Below, one piece after another: positions 46,233 to 55,148 of a stretch of 64,000 bases of DNA; positions within the stretch are counted from its first letter, which is position 1, and every line of letters begins with the position of its first letter. Under the pieces are notes generated by a model. The model was not told the origin of the DNA. It searched no databases and saw only the letters and a program-made list of their open reading frames with translations. The stretch comes from Paenibacillus_S sp043945595. Its GTDB lineage: Bacteria > Bacillota > Bacilli > Paenibacillales > NBRC-103111. The position numbers were made by a program, and so were the translations under genes. The stretch covers positions 5,332,001 to 5,396,000 of the forward strand of contig NZ_JBIFNP010000001.1 in assembly GCF_043945595.1 (NCBI RefSeq), given 5' to 3'.

Positions 46233-47069
46233 TCACCCCTTCACCGATCCCGCAGTAATCCCCTCAATAATATGGCGCTGCATAATAAGGAAGAAAACAA
46301 TGATCGGCGTTACGCCAAGCAGCAATGCGGCCAAGGCCAAATCCCACTGCTTCGTATACTGCCCGAAGAACGAGTTCGTAGCGAGCGGAATCGTCTTCAG
46401 CTCGGGGCTTTGCAGAACAAGAAACGGAAGCAGGAAATCGTTCCAGATCCAAAGGCAGTTCAGCAAAATAACCGTAACCGCAATCGGTTGAAGCAGCGGC
46501 AGCACAATACGGAAAAAGGTTCCGTACGCCGAGGTGCCGTCCACCCGGGCCGACTCTTCGATTTCCATCGGAATCGATTTGATAAACCCGTGAAACAAAA
46601 AGATCGACATCGGTCCGCCAAAACCGAGATAGCATACCACAAGGCCCCAAATGCTGTTGAACAATCCCAGCGACTTGGCTACCTTAACCAGCGGAATCAT
46701 GATCGATTGGAACGGAATAACCATGGCAGCAACAAACAGCGCGAATAACAAATTATTTAACCGGGTCGGCTTGCGGACGATACGATAAGCCGCCATGGCG
46801 CTAATCAGCGCGATACCCAGATTACTGATTACTGTAACTAGAATCGAGTTTTTGAGCACGGTCGGGAACTTCATAATGTTCCAGGCCCGGCTGAAGTTGT
46901 TCCACTGCAAAGCTGTCGGCAGGCTGGTCGGATCCGTCAGCAGCTCGGCGAACGTTTTCAGCGAGTTCACGATGACGAAATAGAACGGTACCAGAAACAA
47001 CAGGCCAACAAGGATGGCGATGATCTCAAGACCGAAGGTCTTGCCGGAATACGGCTGCTGTGTGTCCAT
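46233..47069 (-). CDS. CUT1 sugar ABC transporter permease (MalG type, second system)
   Basis: A 278-residue permease with six hydrophobic helices and the EAA loop IEESARVDGTSAYGTFFRIVLP. It ends GITAGSVKG, nearly the same as the permease at 9287-10120 (GITAGAVKG). Its start overlaps the stop of the upstream permease. As in the first system, no ATPase gene is nearby. Confidence 0.92.
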   Translation of the reverse strand: MDTQQPYSGKTFGLEIIAILVGLLFLVPFYFVIVNSLKTFAELLTDPTSLPTALQWNNFSRAWNIMKFPTVLKNSILVTVISNLGIALISAMAAYRIVRKPTRLNNLLFALFVAAMVIPFQSIMIPLVKVAKSLGLFNSIWGLVVCYLGFGGPMSIFLFHGFIKSIPMEIEESARVDGTSAYGTFFRIVLPLLQPIAVTVILLNCLWIWNDFLLPFLVLQSPELKTIPLATNSFFGQYTKQWDLALAALLLGVTPIIVFFLIMQRHIIEGITAGSVKG

Positions 47070-47950
47070 TAGGCTTCAACCTCCTTGCTCTTGGTCAGCT
47101 TCACCTGAAGGCTTGTAATAATTGCTACGACAACAAAGAAAATTAATGCTTTGGCGGTACCAAGCCCAAACCGGTTGTTTTGGAACGCCTCCGTATAAAT
47201 GTTCAGCGCCACCGATTCCGTCGATTTGAACGGTCCGCCCTTGGTCAGGGACAAGTTCAGATCGAACATTTTAAACGAGTTGGAGATCGCCAGGAATAAG
47301 CAGACGGTAACGGCCGGCATGATCAGTGGAGCCGTAACGGTTCTGAGCAGCTGCCAAGAGTTCGCACCGTCAATTCGCGCCGCTTCCAGCACATCCTTGG
47401 GAACATTCATCAAGGCAGCGATATAAATGACCATGAAATAACCTGCGGACTGCCACGTAAATACGATAACGAGCGCCCAGAACGAGGTCGACTCATCGCC
47501 GAGCCAAGGCAGGTTAAACAAAGGAATATGCGTCAGCTGTCCGATCGCCGGGAAGCCTTTTACGAAAATAAACTGCCAAATGAAGCCGAGCAGCAGGCCG
47601 CCGATGACGTTCGGCAGGAAAAAGACGGTCCGCAGCGAATTGCGAAGCTTCAATGGCCGTGTCAGCATAAGGGCGATCAGAAATGCAACCAGATTCGAGA
47701 AAATAACCGCACAGATGGAGAAGCGGAACGTGAACCAGAAAGCTTTCATAAAATCTTCATCGTGCAGCAGAATCTGCTTGAAGTTGTCCAAACCGTTAAA
47801 AGACACCTGATCGGAGACCCCGTTCCAGCTTGTAAATGAATAGTACATGCCGAGAATAAACGGAATGATCATAATAACAGCAAAGCATATAAAGGCGGGA
47901 CCGACGAACACCAGCTGCTCGACCCATTCTGCGGAATTTCTACGTTTCAT
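47069..47950 (-). CDS. CUT1 sugar ABC transporter permease (MalF/UgpA type, second system)
   Basis: A 293-residue permease starting MKRRNSAEWVEQ at 47950, behind GGAGGAGG. The EAA loop is LEAARIDGANSWQLLRTVTAP; LSLTKGGPFKSTESVALNIY parallels the permease at 10117-10995. It heads the transporter operon and is divergent from the kinase gene at 48141. Confidence 0.92.
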   Translation of the reverse strand: MKRRNSAEWVEQLVFVGPAFICFAVIMIIPFILGMYYSFTSWNGVSDQVSFNGLDNFKQILLHDEDFMKAFWFTFRFSICAVIFSNLVAFLIALMLTRPLKLRNSLRTVFFLPNVIGGLLLGFIWQFIFVKGFPAIGQLTHIPLFNLPWLGDESTSFWALVIVFTWQSAGYFMVIYIAALMNVPKDVLEAARIDGANSWQLLRTVTAPLIMPAVTVCLFLAISNSFKMFDLNLSLTKGGPFKSTESVALNIYTEAFQNNRFGLGTAKALIFFVVVAIITSLQVKLTKSKEVEA

Positions 47951-47994
47951 CAAGATTCCTCCTCCAAACCTTTCAATCAGCCGAATTTTCAACT

Positions 47995-48068
47995 ATAGTA
48001 CTGAGTATAAAATGTTTTGTTAAGAACCAACACCGAGGATCATGAACCCTTTGGTGTAAAATATTGAC
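47995..48068 (-). promoter_or_regulatory. promoter and putative AraC-regulator site for the permease genes
   Basis: On the minus strand TTAACA (48023-48018), a 17-bp spacer and TACTAT (48000-47995) form the promoter. Just upstream, 48030-48068 matches the site at 45461-45500. The site lies 6 bp from the -35 here but overlaps it by 3 bp at the other promoter, a shift close to one helical turn. Confidence 0.6.
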
Positions 48069-48140
48069 CTGCCGCGCGGGGCTCGACCGATCGCCGCACA
48101 GCGCCGCGGTCACCATTCAAACCCAAGGGAGGTGCGCCTC

Positions 48141-49976
48141 ATGACACGAAGCAGCCTGCGCTTCAAGCTGATCGTCCTGCTGCTTATCGCTACCATCGCT
48201 CCCATCACGGCCTCAATCTGGGTAACGAACGCCTACACGAAACAAACCGTCAGAGAAAACGCACTGCGTGAGAACAGCAACCTGCTCTACCAGGGAAAGC
48301 AAAACCTGATTAATTACATGAACTCTTTAAACGAAACGTCCTTGATTATGTATAAGGATGCTTCTTTCATTGGGCTGACTACCTCCGGCTTCGACAGCTA
48401 TTCGACCGAGGCGGAAATTTTCCGTATCCTTCAGCTGATCTCCAGGCAAAAGGACGTTTTTCAAGTTTACATGCATATCAACGAACGGGCACAGGGCAGC
48501 TTGAATTCGTTCCTTATGATCCAGGAATTTCTCAAGCGCGGCATTCAAGCCAACGATGAAGCGTTGAAGCATATTGTCGAGATGCCGAGCGACTCCTACG
48601 AAGCCGTCATGGAGCCCACCCATATGAGCGACGACTACGGGCTGACCCAGTTTCCATACTATGCCCAACGGACGGTCATGACTATGCATCGGATCATTTA
48701 CCGGATCCCGTCCAAAACGCCGCTAGGCATTTTATCCATTGACGTGAAGCTCGACACATTGAATCAGCTGCTGAAGCAGTTAGGGAACGAAGGGGAAGAT
48801 CTCTATTTAATTGATGATAAAGGTACGCTTCTTCTCTCGACCGACCAGGATGCGGCTGCAGGTGCGCCTTTACAAAAAGCCTGGATCCCGTCCGTGTTGG
48901 GAAGCAGCGAGGAGCGCGGCAGCCTGGAGGCCGAGAAAGGGATCGAGATTTATGAAAAGCTGACCACGCCTTATTTATCCTGGTATCTGGTCAAGCAAAT
49001 TCCTTACGAGCATTTGTACCAAGGAGCCCGGGATTTAACCAGAATTCACATGGTCATTATCGGGATTCTGCTGGTTGTCGTTACCGTGCTTACCCTGCTG
49101 ATTTCCGTTCGTTTCACGCGCCCGATCAAGCAATTGCTCGGCTATATTCATCAGATCCAGTCCGGGCGTCTCGATGTGGACATCCAGGTCGACACCAATG
49201 ATGAAATCGGCATTCTCGCCCGCCGTTTCCGCATGATGATGCAGACGATCAATGATCTAATCAAACAGGAATACAAGCTGAACCTGGCTAACAAAACGAA
49301 CCAGCTCAAAGCGCTCCAAGCGCAAATTCATCCGCATTTTCTGTACAATTCGCTGCAGTCCATCGGGACGCTCGCCCTTCAGCACGGAGCCCCGAAGGTG
49401 TACCACCTGCTGTCCGCCTTGGCCAAGATGATGCGCTACAGTATGAACACGAATGAGACCGAAGTCAGCTTGAAGCAGGAGCTCGACCATGTGAAAGCTT
49501 ATATGCAGCTGCAGCTGCAGCGTTTTGAGAATGAATTGGAGGTAGAGTATGATATAGAGGATGACACGTTAAGCTTGATCATTCCGAAAATGCTTCTGCA
49601 GCCGCTTGCCGAAAATTATTTCAAGCACGGCTTCGACCCCCGCCAGCCGCATAATCTGCTGAGGTTCAGGAGCCGCCGCTCGGAGGACGGAGCTTTTATT
49701 AGTCTGATCGTTGAGGATAACGGGAAAGGTATGCCCGAGCCCGAACTCATTTTACTGCGGGAACAGCTCGACAAAGAAACGGCTGCTATGAAAACGACCG
49801 AGGAAGCCCACAGCATCGGTCTATACAATGTCAAAAGCCGGCTAAGGCTTTACTATAATGAGGATGCGGATATGCAATTGGAATCAGCACAGCCTCACGG
49901 CATCCGAATTACACTGCGGATTCCGCTTTATCGTCCGGAGGAGGAAACTAATCATGAAAGCCATCATCGTGGATGA
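48141..49976 (+). CDS. YesM-type sensor histidine kinase (second system)
   Basis: About 611 residues from ATG at 48141, with GGGAGGT 7 nt upstream. It has an N-terminal transmembrane helix (about 8-28), an extracellular sensor domain to about 295, a second helix (about 298-320), HAMP, the His_kinase motif LKALQAQIHPHFLYNSLQSIG (about 393-413) and HATPase_c. Divergent from the ABC operon, it begins a four-gene operon that also encodes the regulator and two cell-surface proteins. Confidence 0.93.
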   Translation: MTRSSLRFKLIVLLLIATIAPITASIWVTNAYTKQTVRENALRENSNLLYQGKQNLINYMNSLNETSLIMYKDASFIGLTTSGFDSYSTEAEIFRILQLISRQKDVFQVYMHINERAQGSLNSFLMIQEFLKRGIQANDEALKHIVEMPSDSYEAVMEPTHMSDDYGLTQFPYYAQRTVMTMHRIIYRIPSKTPLGILSIDVKLDTLNQLLKQLGNEGEDLYLIDDKGTLLLSTDQDAAAGAPLQKAWIPSVLGSSEERGSLEAEKGIEIYEKLTTPYLSWYLVKQIPYEHLYQGARDLTRIHMVIIGILLVVVTVLTLLISVRFTRPIKQLLGYIHQIQSGRLDVDIQVDTNDEIGILARRFRMMMQTINDLIKQEYKLNLANKTNQLKALQAQIHPHFLYNSLQSIGTLALQHGAPKVYHLLSALAKMMRYSMNTNETEVSLKQELDHVKAYMQLQLQRFENELEVEYDIEDDTLSLIIPKMLLQPLAENYFKHGFDPRQPHNLLRFRSRRSEDGAFISLIVEDNGKGMPEPELILLREQLDKETAAMKTTEEAHSIGLYNVKSRLRLYYNEDADMQLESAQPHGIRITLRIPLYRPEEETNHESHHRG

Positions 49977-51567
49977 TGAGAAACACGTCCGCGAAGCGAT
50001 CAAGCTGCTTGTGCCATGGAACGAGTTCCAGATAGAAGAAGTGCTGGAGGCTCAGGACGGCCAGGAAGCGATTCAATCTATTATGGAGCACCAGCCGCAA
50101 ATTATTTTTACAGATATGATGATGCCTTTAATGGGCGGCATGGAGCTGCTCGAATGGCTGCAGCATAATTACCCGACAGGCAAAACCATCGTGATCAGCG
50201 GTTTTGACGATTTTCAGCTGGTACGTCATACCGTTCAGCATGGCGGGGTCGACTATATTTTAAAACCGATCGACGCGGAGCAGCTGCACGCTGCCGTGAC
50301 GAAAGCGGTGGATTGCTGGAACCGGGAGGAGACCGAACGGCACGGTCAAAGACAGCGAAACATCGAAATGAATCAGATTCGTCCGGTATACTGGGACAAG
50401 CTGTTCTCGAATTTAATTAACGAGCCTTCAGGCTACGAAGCCGCAGCGGCCCCGCTGGCTGGCGAATTCGGCATCGGGCCGGACCTGCGCGAATGCCGGC
50501 TGGCAGTCGCCAATATTCATACGCTTAGCGCTAAGGTGCGGGATAAGTTCAAGACCGACCAGGATCTGTTATTCTTCTCCATCACGAATATATGCAATGA
50601 GATTTTGCGCGGGTCCAGGCAGGGGGTCGCCTTCCGCTATTGGAACAGCGACCACGAGATCGTGCTGCTGCTCTACGGCGCAGCCATACCGCCTCTCAAG
50701 CTGATGGAGTCCGTTCAAGCGGGAATCGAAACCGCGCTCCGCAGCAGCATCGACATCGGCATCAGCCAGCCGGTGCCTTTTCCGGCCGGCCTCACGGAGG
50801 CTTACCATCAAGCCCGGCTGGCACTGAGGCGCCGCAATCTGCTTGTATCCGGCAAGGCCGTCCATCCGTATCAGGAAAAGTCGGCGTCCAATCCGCTGCT
50901 GCTGTCGTTCAGCGACTTCGCCGAGCAGATCCGGCTGGCCGTGCGCAGCGGCAGCACGGAGCAAATCGAGCGCTCGGTTCATCTATGGATCGAAGCGGTG
51001 AACCGGCTGGAGAGCATTACGCAGGAGCAGCTGGAGCACTGGCGCGATGAGTACCGCTTGCTGCGCAGCCGCTGGTTATTGGAATGGTTCGGCGAGCAGG
51101 CCGAAATGAACGCGAAGCCGGAGCAGGCCTCTTTTCCGCTGCCGCTGGATGCGTCCGGAGCCTTATCGGTTGCGCTATGGGAACAACAATTGAGCGCGGA
51201 GCTCTCCGAGCTGTCGCAGTTAATGCTGAAGCGCCAGCATCAGGATAATAACGTCATTTTCGAGATTGCAAAGTATATTCAAAACCATTATCATCAGGAT
51301 ATTACGCTTCAAGAGATTGCCAGTCATTTCTATTTGAGCCGTGAATATATTTCCCGTAAATTCAAGCAGGAATTTAAAGTCAATTTATCAGACTATATTA
51401 GCGGCATTCGCGCGGAAAAGGCAAAGCTGCTTCTGTTAAATCCGCATTTACGCATTGCGCAGGTGGCCGAAATGGTCGGCTACGACGATGAAAAATATTT
51501 CAGCAAAGTGTTCAAAAAGATTGTCGGCTTCTCTCCCAATGAATACAGGAAGGTGAATCAACCATGA
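49954..51567 (+). CDS. YesN/AraC-type response regulator (second system)
   Basis: A 537-residue regulator starting MKAIIVDDEKHVREAIKLL at 49954; it overlaps the kinase by 23 bp and has GGAGGAGG upstream. The receiver domain carries IIFTDMMMPLMGG (phosphoacceptor) and YILKPID. The C-terminal AraC domain holds ITLQEIASHFYLSREYISRK and the VGYDDEKYFSKVFKKIVGF signature. It probably activates the transporter through the repeated sites near 45.48 and 48.05 kb. Its frame is intact, unlike the regulator at 12463-14032. Confidence 0.93.
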   Translation: MKAIIVDDEKHVREAIKLLVPWNEFQIEEVLEAQDGQEAIQSIMEHQPQIIFTDMMMPLMGGMELLEWLQHNYPTGKTIVISGFDDFQLVRHTVQHGGVDYILKPIDAEQLHAAVTKAVDCWNREETERHGQRQRNIEMNQIRPVYWDKLFSNLINEPSGYEAAAAPLAGEFGIGPDLRECRLAVANIHTLSAKVRDKFKTDQDLLFFSITNICNEILRGSRQGVAFRYWNSDHEIVLLLYGAAIPPLKLMESVQAGIETALRSSIDIGISQPVPFPAGLTEAYHQARLALRRRNLLVSGKAVHPYQEKSASNPLLLSFSDFAEQIRLAVRSGSTEQIERSVHLWIEAVNRLESITQEQLEHWRDEYRLLRSRWLLEWFGEQAEMNAKPEQASFPLPLDASGALSVALWEQQLSAELSELSQLMLKRQHQDNNVIFEIAKYIQNHYHQDITLQEIASHFYLSREYISRKFKQEFKVNLSDYISGIRAEKAKLLLLNPHLRIAQVAEMVGYDDEKYFSKVFKKIVGFSPNEYRKVNQP

Positions 51568-52004
51568 ATACGCCCATTGAACCTGCCGCTACTCAAGCGC
51601 AGCCCATGGTGCGGACAGGCAAGCCGGTTAACAAAGCCAAACGGAGAACCTATGTCATTCTGCTGATGAGCTGGATCCTGCTCATAGCGGCCGGCGTGTT
51701 CGGAGCCAAGCTGTACACCGATTATTTGCGCCAGCAGATCGCCGCGCAGATTGCGGCACAGACCGAACAGCAGCTGCAAGCCGTACAGGAAGATTACCAG
51801 AAGCAAATCGCGCAGCTAAAAGACAGCGTCAGCGGCGACCTTACGAAGATGCAGGGGAAAATCGATTCGTTGAACGAGCTGCTCGCTTTTACGAAGGACA
51901 GCGCCAACAGCAAGACGGATAACAGCAACCAGCTGTACACTCAGCTTGCCGAAGTGAAGAAACAGCTCGATGACTTGAAGAAAAACCTTGATGTGCTGCA
52001 ATAA
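51564..52004 (+). CDS. small membrane protein with periplasm-side coiled coil
   Basis: A 146-residue protein. A Pro/Ala-rich N-terminus is followed by one transmembrane helix (about 31-50, ILLMSWILLIAAGVFGAKLY) and a long Gln/Lys-rich coiled coil (about 55-146). It overlaps the regulator by ATGA and is followed 14 bp later by the phosphodiester glycosidase gene, so it may scaffold that enzyme or the sensor kinase. I recognise no named family. Confidence 0.75.
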   Translation: MNTPIEPAATQAQPMVRTGKPVNKAKRRTYVILLMSWILLIAAGVFGAKLYTDYLRQQIAAQIAAQTEQQLQAVQEDYQKQIAQLKDSVSGDLTKMQGKIDSLNELLAFTKDSANSKTDNSNQLYTQLAEVKKQLDDLKKNLDVLQ

Positions 52005-52018
52005 GGGAAGTGAAAGCT

Positions 52019-53093
52019 ATGAATCCTGTTCAACTGATTAACCGGACTTTGTTACTGGCATCCGCTCCATTTCTTGGTATCTTGTTGTATTTGCTTTGTA
52101 CGCACCTGACCGTACCGCTGCCGGACTTTCACCGGTTTGCCGATACGCAGTTCTCGATTCAAAGCGAGCTTGCGGCCTCCAGCCAAAAGCTGGACAAGGC
52201 CGCCGCCGATGCGACGCAGACCCGCACCACCATCGAGCGGTTCTATCAATTGTACGAGCAGAGCGCGAAGGACGTCGTCGCCATGGTTCAGACGGCCAGC
52301 TCCGCATCTGCCAAGCCGCAGACCATTTTTGACAACCGGATCAGCGCAAAGCTCGGAGCGAACGTGGCCCGGCAGACGAACAGCGCGAATATCGATCTGA
52401 AGCTGTATTATTTGACGGAGCCCAACTATAAGGGCTACGCCTTGAAGGTGAACTTGAAAGCCGACTCCGCGATGAAAATGGTGCTGGGCAAGGACAAGGT
52501 CGGCAGCAGCGAGACGACGCTTGATGCCGTCCGCCGCTACGGTGCCGTAGCCGGTGTCAATGCAGGCGGCTTCGCCGACGACAACCGGACCGGCAAGCGC
52601 TATCCGCTCAGCACGACGGTGCTGAACGGCAAGTACGTCTACGGCTTCGAGCCGACCTTCGAAGACTTGGCTTTTATCGGTCTCAGCACAGACGGCAAGC
52701 TGATCGGCGGCAGATTCTCGAAGCAGGAGGATCTGGATAAGCTGAAGCCTAACTTCGGAGCTACCTTCGTGCCGGTCACTGCTGCAAAACGGCAAAAAGC
52801 AGGCCATTCCGGCGCAATGGCAAAATTCGCCCGCCCGGGCGCCGCGAACGGTGATTGGCAACTTTAAGAACGATCAGCTGCTCTTTTTGGTGACCGACGG
52901 GTATGACGAACGCGGCAATTCCGGAGCTACTTTAGCCGAGCTTCAGGACAAGCTGGTCGCCCTCGGCGTGAAGGACGCCTACAATTTGGACGGAGGCGGT
53001 TCATCCAGCCTGATCTTCGACGGGCAAATCATTAACCGTCCTTCCGATGGAAAATTACGTTCTTTACCCACGAATTTCTTATTTTTTAAATAA
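52019..53093 (+). CDS. phosphodiester glycosidase (NAGPA) family protein, one frameshift
   Basis: The ATG at 52019 follows AAGGGAAG; a GTG at 52010 is possible. An N-terminal membrane anchor (about 10-30) precedes a helical linker and the NAGPA/DUF2233 domain, with VAGVNAGGFADDN and the later AYNLDGGGSSSLIFDG active-site motif. The frame breaks near 52778 (one extra base after GCCGGTC). Repair gives LLQNGKKQAIPAQWQNSP and a 357-residue protein. Members remove sugars from phosphodiester linkages or modify exopolysaccharide. It is last in the kinase-regulator operon, which suggests surface polysaccharide sensing or processing. Confidence 0.83.
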
Positions 53094-53172
53094 ATGTTCA
53101 CATTTGTTCACATGTTTATAAGTTTTCTTTTCGGAAATGGTTGGTTATAATATAGGGCAGGGGGTGCAGTCA

Positions 53173-53271
53173 ATGTCAGCAACTTTTTGGATCGTAAACC
53201 TGGTGTTCTTAATGTTTATCGTAGCTATGCTTACTGCAGCTTACAATGATGACAAAACTAAGGGTCTTTAA
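53173..53271 (+). CDS. 32-residue single-helix membrane microprotein
   Basis: ATG at 53173 follows GGGGGTG and opens 32 codons. The peptide begins MSATFWIVNLVFLMF, forming one transmembrane helix, and ends in a charged tail (NDDKTKGL). A TATAAT box lies at 53146-53151. A terminator follows at 53319. It is too short for most gene callers, but the ribosome site, promoter and hydrophobic pattern agree. Confidence 0.6.
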   Translation: MSATFWIVNLVFLMFIVAMLTAAYNDDKTKGL

Positions 53272-53318
53272 GGTGGTCTCTAAGAGAGGTAACCATCCCT
53301 TCTACCGACAAAGATAAA

Positions 53319-53365
53319 AAGCATCACGTCCCTTCCCTCCGGAAGTGTGCCGTGATGCTTTCTTA
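53319..53365. terminator. bidirectional terminator between the microprotein and the AbrB-like gene
   Basis: AAGCATCACG (53319-53328) and CGTGATGCTT (53351-53360) form a perfect 10-bp stem flanked by A- and T-runs. Confidence 0.85.
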
Positions 53366-53376
53366 GTTTCCGTACG

Positions 53377-53631
53377 TTAGCCCCGTTCCTTCAATCCGCT
53401 CATTTCCTGCAAGCATTCCGCACAAATATGCCGTTCCTTAAATTCGCTGACCTGCTCCATGGAGCTGCAAAATACGCACCTCGGGCGGTATCTTTCCAAA
53501 ATAATGTGGTCCCCGCTGACCAATATTTCAACCGGATCGCCTTCGTTCATCTGGTATCGTTTACGCAACGATTTAGGAAGAACGATGCGCCCCAACTGAT
53601 CCACTTTTCTAACTACACCTGCCGGCTTCAT
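53377..53631 (-). CDS. AbrB-family transition-state regulator with CxxC tail
   Basis: An 84-residue protein. Residues 1-50 form the AbrB/SpoVT swapped-hairpin DNA-binding domain (GVVRKVDQLGRIVLPKSLRKRY, VEILVSGDHIILERYRP). The tail, unlike B. subtilis AbrB, has two cysteine pairs: CVFC (52-55) and CAEC (70-73), with a His between, probably a zinc-binding module. It is transcribed alone. Confidence 0.88.
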   Translation of the reverse strand: MKPAGVVRKVDQLGRIVLPKSLRKRYQMNEGDPVEILVSGDHIILERYRPRCVFCSSMEQVSEFKERHICAECLQEMSGLKERG

Positions 53632-53767
53632 TATTAATTCACCTCACTTTCTTTCCAAAAAAAAGAACAGTATGAGCAAACTGACTCTTTCCAGCTTGTC
53701 TCTATACTATTCGTGACATATGTGAAAATTCCTGCCATACCTCTATGATTTTGTTAAGGGAAACCGA

Positions 53768-54232
53768 TTATTTCAATCCCGGAAACCCCGTTTGCCTGAG
53801 GGCTTCGTACAGCATAATTGCCGCCGAATTCGACAGATTCAAGGAGCGTACCGCATCGGTCATCGGCATCCGCAGCAGTGTGTCCGGGTGCTCCGCCAAA
53901 ATTTCCGGGGCCAGCCCTTTCGTTTCTTTGCCGAAGACGAGAAAATCGCCGTCCTGAAACGTAAAATCAGTGTAAACTTTAGATGCCTTCGTCGTCGCTA
54001 AAAAAAAACGTCCGTCCGGGTACTTGTCCTTGACCTCCTGGAACGAATCATGGTACTCGATATTGACCGCATGCCAATAATCGAGCCCCGCACGCTTCAA
54101 AGTCCGGTCATCCGTCAGAAATCCGAGCGGCCGTACCAGATGCAGCCATGTGCCGGTCGCGGCACAGGTCCTTGCGATGTTCCCCGTATTGGCAGGAATT
54201 TCAGGTTCAACTAACACAATGTGAAAAGCCAT
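53768..54232 (-). CDS. trmL: tRNA (cytidine(34)-2'-O)-methyltransferase
   Basis: A 154-residue SPOUT methyltransferase starting MAFHIVLVEPEIPANTGNIA at 54232, behind GAGGTGAG. The knot region shows FLVFGKETKGL and MPMTDAVRSLNLSNSAAIMLYEALRQ, the S-adenosylmethionine-binding trefoil knot of TrmL. It methylates the wobble base of leucine tRNAs. It is monocistronic and divergent from the regulator gene at 54346. Confidence 0.93.
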   Translation of the reverse strand: MAFHIVLVEPEIPANTGNIARTCAATGTWLHLVRPLGFLTDDRTLKRAGLDYWHAVNIEYHDSFQEVKDKYPDGRFFLATTKASKVYTDFTFQDGDFLVFGKETKGLAPEILAEHPDTLLRMPMTDAVRSLNLSNSAAIMLYEALRQTGFPGLK

Positions 54233-54345
54233 TCGTCTGCTCACCTCATAAATTTAACATTCGTTTTACCTTATCTTAATATGCGGATGATAGACCGCTG
54301 CCATAATAGAATTATCAAGCTGCAATTACAAAGGAGATTCGAAGG

Positions 54346-55059
54346 ATGAAGAAGAAAATTCTTGTCGTAGACGACGAACCTTCCATTTCGATGCTTATAG
54401 AATTTAACCTGAAGCTGGTCGGCTTCGAGGTTCAATGCGTATACGATGGCGAAGCCGTCTTCCAGGCTATCCAGCACTATCGCCCGGATCTGATCGTACT
54501 CGATCTCATGCTGCCGAAGATGGACGGCATCCAGGTCTGCAGTAAGCTTCGTACCCAGAATAACCTCGTGCCCATCATTATGCTGACCGCCATGCAGGAT
54601 CTGTCCGATAAAATCGCCGGTCTCGACAACGGTGCCGACGACTATATGACCAAGCCCTTTAGCCCCCAGGAGCTGATTTCCCGCATCCAAGCGATACTTC
54701 GCCGGGTTCAGGCGCTGCCTTCCACGACGGAGAATGCGCCGATCGTTGTCGGCGGCATCACCATACAGCCCGACCAGCGGGAAGTGAAGCTGAAAGATCA
54801 GCCGATCGAGCTGACTCCCAAAGAATTCGATCTGTTATTGTTCCTGTGCAAGCACCGGGGCAAGGTGCTGAGCCGCCAGCAGCTGCTGCATGGCGTGTGG
54901 GATTATCACTTTCTCGGAGACACCCGTATCGTCGATGTGCATATCAGCCACCTGCGCGACAAAATCGAAGGCAACGCGAGAAATCCTGAGTATATCGTGA
55001 CGATTCGCAATGTCGGCTACAAATTAACCGAGCCTGTTATGAAGGAATCGTTCGCTTAA
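54346..55059 (+). CDS. PhoP-like OmpR-family response regulator (orphan)
   Basis: A 237-residue regulator with AAAGGAG 9 nt before the ATG. The receiver domain has ILVVDDEPS, the phosphoacceptor in LIVLDLMLPKMDG and MTKPFSPQE. The winged helix has IELTPKEFDLLLFLCKHRG and RIVDVHISHLRDKIEG. It resembles PhoP/ResD-type regulators, but no histidine kinase gene is adjacent, and a terminator follows. Its partner kinase, if any, lies elsewhere. Confidence 0.9.
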   Translation: MKKKILVVDDEPSISMLIEFNLKLVGFEVQCVYDGEAVFQAIQHYRPDLIVLDLMLPKMDGIQVCSKLRTQNNLVPIIMLTAMQDLSDKIAGLDNGADDYMTKPFSPQELISRIQAILRRVQALPSTTENAPIVVGGITIQPDQREVKLKDQPIELTPKEFDLLLFLCKHRGKVLSRQQLLHGVWDYHFLGDTRIVDVHISHLRDKIEGNARNPEYIVTIRNVGYKLTEPVMKESFA

Positions 55060-55090
55060 CGTTACGCTTACTCCGTCTATCCGATAAAGG

Positions 55091-55129
55091 ACGGGTGCCC
55101 GCTGAAATAAGCCGGCGCCCGTCTTTTTT
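55091..55129 (+). terminator. terminator of the PhoP-like regulator gene
   Basis: ACGGGTGCC (55091-55099) and GGCGCCCGT (55114-55122) form a 9-bp stem with one G-T pair, followed by CTTTTTTC. Confidence 0.85.
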
Positions 55130-55148
55130 CTTTCCGTTCATGAAAAAA

